Below, piece after piece: positions 62,023 through 64,000 of a stretch of DNA of 64,000 nt. Each line of letters starts with the position of its first letter. The stretch's first letter is position 1. A model generated the notes under the pieces. The model made no database searches. It was not told the origin of the DNA and saw only the letters and a list, made by a program, of their open reading frames with translations. The DNA lies in NCBI GenBank assembly GCA_002408085.1, contig DHQL01000012.1, positions 18,908 to 82,907 of the forward strand, read 5' to 3'. Both the position numbers and the translations under genes were made by a program. This DNA comes from Spirochaeta sp. UBA5339 (GTDB taxonomy: Bacteria; Spirochaetota; Spirochaetia; DSM-2461).

Positions 62023-62745
62023 ATGACAATCATCACCGAAAGGAAGGAGACTGTCCTGAAGTGGCAGGAGGAGCTGGCCGGCTCGTCACCGGAAGAGGTT
62101 CTGGAGTGGGCCCTTAAAATCTTTGACACCGGCAGGATCATGCAGTCCTCCAGCCTCGGACTGGAGGATATGGTTATTACCGATATGGTGAGGAGAATCT
62201 CCCCTGACTGCGGCGTCTTTACCCTTGATACGGGCCGTCTCTTTCAGGAGAGCTATGACCTTCTTGAAGAGGCCCGGCTGAAATGGAAGACTCCCATTCA
62301 GGTTCTTTTTCCTGAAAGCGGGGCTGTTGAAGCTCTGGTTGGAGAAAAGGGTCCCAACTCCTTCTACTATAGTCTGGAAAACCGGAAGGAGTGCTGCCGC
62401 ATCCGCAAGATCGAGCCCCTTAAACGGGCCCTTTCGGGACTTGATGCCTGGATCTGCGGTCTTCGCCGTGATCAATCTGTGACCCGGGGAACAGTGGATC
62501 TTGTGGAGTGGGACGAGGCATTCGGCCTGGTTAAGATCAACCCTCTGGCTTTCTGGAGTGAAGAGCAGTGCAGGGAGTATGTAAGAGAGCATTCGGTGCC
62601 CGTACATGCCCTGCACAGGAAGGGATTCCCCTCCATCGGCTGTGCTCCCTGTACCCGGGCTGTCAGGGATGGTGAGGATATCCGCTCAGGCCGGTGGTGG
62701 TGGGAAAACCCCGAAAGCAAGGAGTGCGGACTTCATAAAAAATAG
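62023..62745 (+). CDS. cysH: Assimilatory APS reductase (4Fe-4S, CysH family)
   Basis: 240 residues, starting 2 bases after the AOS stop. The PP-loop-type site SSSLGLEDM is followed by TLDTGRLF and the paired cysteines ECC (Cys124, 125), the CxxC (Cys207, 210) that bind a [4Fe-4S] cluster in APS reductases, and the catalytic cysteine in KECGLH (Cys235). The cluster cysteines distinguish it from E. coli-type PAPS reductase. It reduces APS to sulfite and AMP with thioredoxin. No sulfite reductase is near, so sulfite may go to cysteate synthase instead of sulfide. A terminator follows. Confidence 0.9.
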   Translation: MTIITERKETVLKWQEELAGSSPEEVLEWALKIFDTGRIMQSSSLGLEDMVITDMVRRISPDCGVFTLDTGRLFQESYDLLEEARLKWKTPIQVLFPESGAVEALVGEKGPNSFYYSLENRKECCRIRKIEPLKRALSGLDAWICGLRRDQSVTRGTVDLVEWDEAFGLVKINPLAFWSEEQCREYVREHSVPVHALHRKGFPSIGCAPCTRAVRDGEDIRSGRWWWENPESKECGLHKK

Positions 62746-62788
62746 ATTCTGCTATTAGAAAAGCAGAGTACCTGTTATCTGCAGCAGT

Positions 62789-62818
62789 ACCGGAGGGCTT
62801 ATCAGCCTTCCGGTTTTT
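62789..62818 (+). terminator. Intrinsic terminator after cysH
   Basis: ACCGGAGGGC (62789-62798), loop TTATCA, GCCTTCCGGT (one G-T pair), then four more T. It ends the sulfur/lipid operon. Confidence 0.88.
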
Positions 62819-62930
62819 GTGTTCCCCGGTGCATGCAGATTTATACCCTACTGTAAACGGAGGATTTCCCTTGAAATTGAGTGGTGTTTTCATACTATTC
62901 TTGGAATTTACCCTTTTCAGACAGGAAAAA

Positions 62931-62942
62931 ACCTTATAAGGT
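62931..62942. promoter_or_regulatory. Palindrome upstream of E1 gene
   Basis: ACCTTATAAGGT is a perfect 12-bp palindrome 54 bases before the E1 ATG. It may be an operator or part of the promoter. Nothing else distinct was seen in the 62819-62995 gap. Confidence 0.35.
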
Positions 62943-62995
62943 ATAGATATTAAAATTACAGAATATGCAAATGTGTCAATATAAATGGAGGCGTA

Positions 62996-64000
62996 ATGGA
63001 TCTAAAAACCTTCCGTAAGTATTACCGAACTATGGTAACCGCCCGCGAGATGGACCTGCTGGAACAGAGTTATACCGGCAGGGGAGAGGCCTTTTTTCAT
63101 GTGTCAGGAGCCGGCCATGAAGCCGCAGCCCTTCTGAATGATGTTCTGGGACCCCAGGACTGGCTCCACTGCCACTACAGAGACAAGGCCCTTATGCTGG
63201 CCAGAGGAATCTCGCCTGAGATGTTTTTCCTCTCACTTTTCAACAAAGACGGTTCCCACTCCCGGGGACGTCAGATGAACGCTCATATGAGCGACCCTTC
63301 CAGAAAAGTACTGAGTATCGTCGGACCCGTGGGGAACAGCGCCCTGCAGGCCGCCGGAATTGCCGAAGCCGTCAAGGGTGAAAAAGACAATCCCGTGGTC
63401 CTCTGCGGACTGGGAGACGGCATGAGTCAGCAGGGTGAGGTCCTTGAGGCCGTGGCCCATGCGGTGCGCAAGGAGCTTCCGGTACTCTTTTTTATACAGA
63501 ACAACGGATTTGCCATCTCCACAAAGACCGAGGGCAATACATTCTTCTCCCGTCCCGACGGACCTGCCGAGAGCTTTTACGGCATTCCTATAACCACCAT
63601 GGACGGCAGGTTCGCCGAGAAACTTCCCGGGGAACTTTCCTCTCTGGTTGATAAAATGCGGGATGACAGAAAACCGCAGATTGTGGTCTTTAATGTGGAC
63701 CGTCTTCACAGTCACACAAATGCCGACGACCACCGGGTCTACCGCTCTGAGAACGAGATTCAGGCGGTTCAGGAGTCCGGGGACCCGATCGTTCATCTGG
63801 GGAACTGGCTTGTGGATCAGGGTGTCTCCGCTGCTGAGCTGGACGAAGAGGTGGAGGAGATCAGAGCCTCTCTGGCCTCCGATGCCCGCAAGGCCCAGCA
63901 CTCAGCCGATCCCGAACCGGTCTACACCGCAAAGAAAGAGATTCCCGCCCATCTGACGGACCCCGCACAGGAGTACAGAGGTACAGCGGGGAAGGAAGAG
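62996..64000 (+). CDS. 2-oxoacid dehydrogenase E1 alpha (branched-chain type), 3'-truncated by window
   Basis: The 335 codons seen start at an ATG with GGAGG about five bases upstream and run off the right edge. The thiamin diphosphate motif GDG-x-SQQGE (CGLGDGMSQQGEVLEAV) ends in QNNGF, and the substrate-channel HYRDKALMLARG and the S/H-rich phosphorylation-loop equivalent SHTNADDHRVY are present. The sequence resembles the alpha part of branched-chain or fused alpha/beta E1 proteins. It would decarboxylate 2-oxoacids such as those from valine, leucine or isoleucine, giving acyl-CoA primers with E2 and E3. Whether it is fused to a beta subunit lies beyond the window. It is placed just after the sulfonolipid-type operon. 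Confidence 0.85.
   Translation, partial: MDLKTFRKYYRTMVTAREMDLLEQSYTGRGEAFFHVSGAGHEAAALLNDVLGPQDWLHCHYRDKALMLARGISPEMFFLSLFNKDGSHSRGRQMNAHMSDPSRKVLSIVGPVGNSALQAAGIAEAVKGEKDNPVVLCGLGDGMSQQGEVLEAVAHAVRKELPVLFFIQNNGFAISTKTEGNTFFSRPDGPAESFYGIPITTMDGRFAEKLPGELSSLVDKMRDDRKPQIVVFNVDRLHSHTNADDHRVYRSENEIQAVQESGDPIVHLGNWLVDQGVSAAELDEEVEEIRASLASDARKAQHSADPEPVYTAKKEIPAHLTDPAQEYRGTAGKEE

Noticed and set aside
1..64000. tRNA, rRNA, CRISPR arrays, insertion sequences or prophage
   Set aside because: No transposase, integrase, direct-repeat array or tRNA-like cloverleaf was noticed by reading; intergenic gaps are short. A covariance or repeat search was not possible here.

Overview
The window reads as a chromosomal segment of an anaerobic, Gram-negative, heterotrophic bacterium, most likely a free-living spirochaete (Spirochaetota). 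This rests on overall impression: double-membrane export systems (TolC/RND), lipoprotein and TRAP binding proteins, fermentative butyrate enzymes, many Fe-S flavoenzymes, HD-GYP and chemotaxis signalling, and an alpha-glucoside ABC system. No rRNA, tRNA, CRISPR array or mobile element was seen. Coding density is high. No gap exceeds 300 bases; the largest are 56376-56658, 62746-62995 and 35894-36132.

Region A (1-11774) is a fermentative catabolic cluster. A divergent SDR oxidoreductase (cut by the window edge) faces a crotonase-fold protein that resembles 6-oxocamphor hydrolase and keeps its catalytic residues. Next come a chemoreceptor, an MFS transporter, and a tight run: a BKACE-type beta-keto acid cleavage enzyme, thiolase, phosphotransbutyrylase, butyrate kinase, crotonase, a 4-hydroxybutyryl-CoA dehydratase homologue and 3-hydroxybutyryl-CoA dehydrogenase. 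Together they suggest retro-Claisen opening of a cyclic 1,3-diketone, thiolytic exchange with acetyl-CoA, and conversion to acetate/butyrate with ATP formation. The gene set parallels clostridial phloroglucinol fermentation, but with a different ring-opening enzyme.

Region B (11857-28886) appears to be the upstream or electron-transfer half of the same or a related pathway. It holds a membrane-anchored AraC regulator, a NuoG/GltD-type flavo-Fe-S protein, a NuoF-like protein lacking its NADH/FMN domain, two OFA-type MFS transporters, a fumarate-reductase/ketosteroid-dehydrogenase-like flavoprotein, two Fe-S ene-reductases of the 2-enoate reductase family, a complete TRAP transporter and a LysR regulator.

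Region C (29007-53301) is mixed: an HD-GYP protein, an RND efflux operon with a divergent two-component system, arginine deiminase, a class II aldolase, an alpha-glucoside ABC/GH65 phosphorylase operon under a LacI regulator, a large hybrid histidine kinase, an rRNA methyltransferase, a MalY/PatB lyase and an AEC transporter.

Region D (53507-64000) carries leuA and leuB, then a tight operon cysD-cysN-cysteate synthase-like-AOS family acyltransferase-APS reductase, followed by a 2-oxoacid dehydrogenase E1 running off the end. The operon has no sulfite reductase, and its APS kinase domain has lost its P-loop. This fits sulfate being activated and reduced only to sulfite, which is then built into cysteate and condensed with a fatty acyl group, i.e. 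a sulfonolipid (capnine-type) pathway. The neighbouring leucine and branched-chain E1 genes could supply iso-branched acyl primers. The ring-cleavage cluster and this sulfonolipid operon are the two most interesting systems here.
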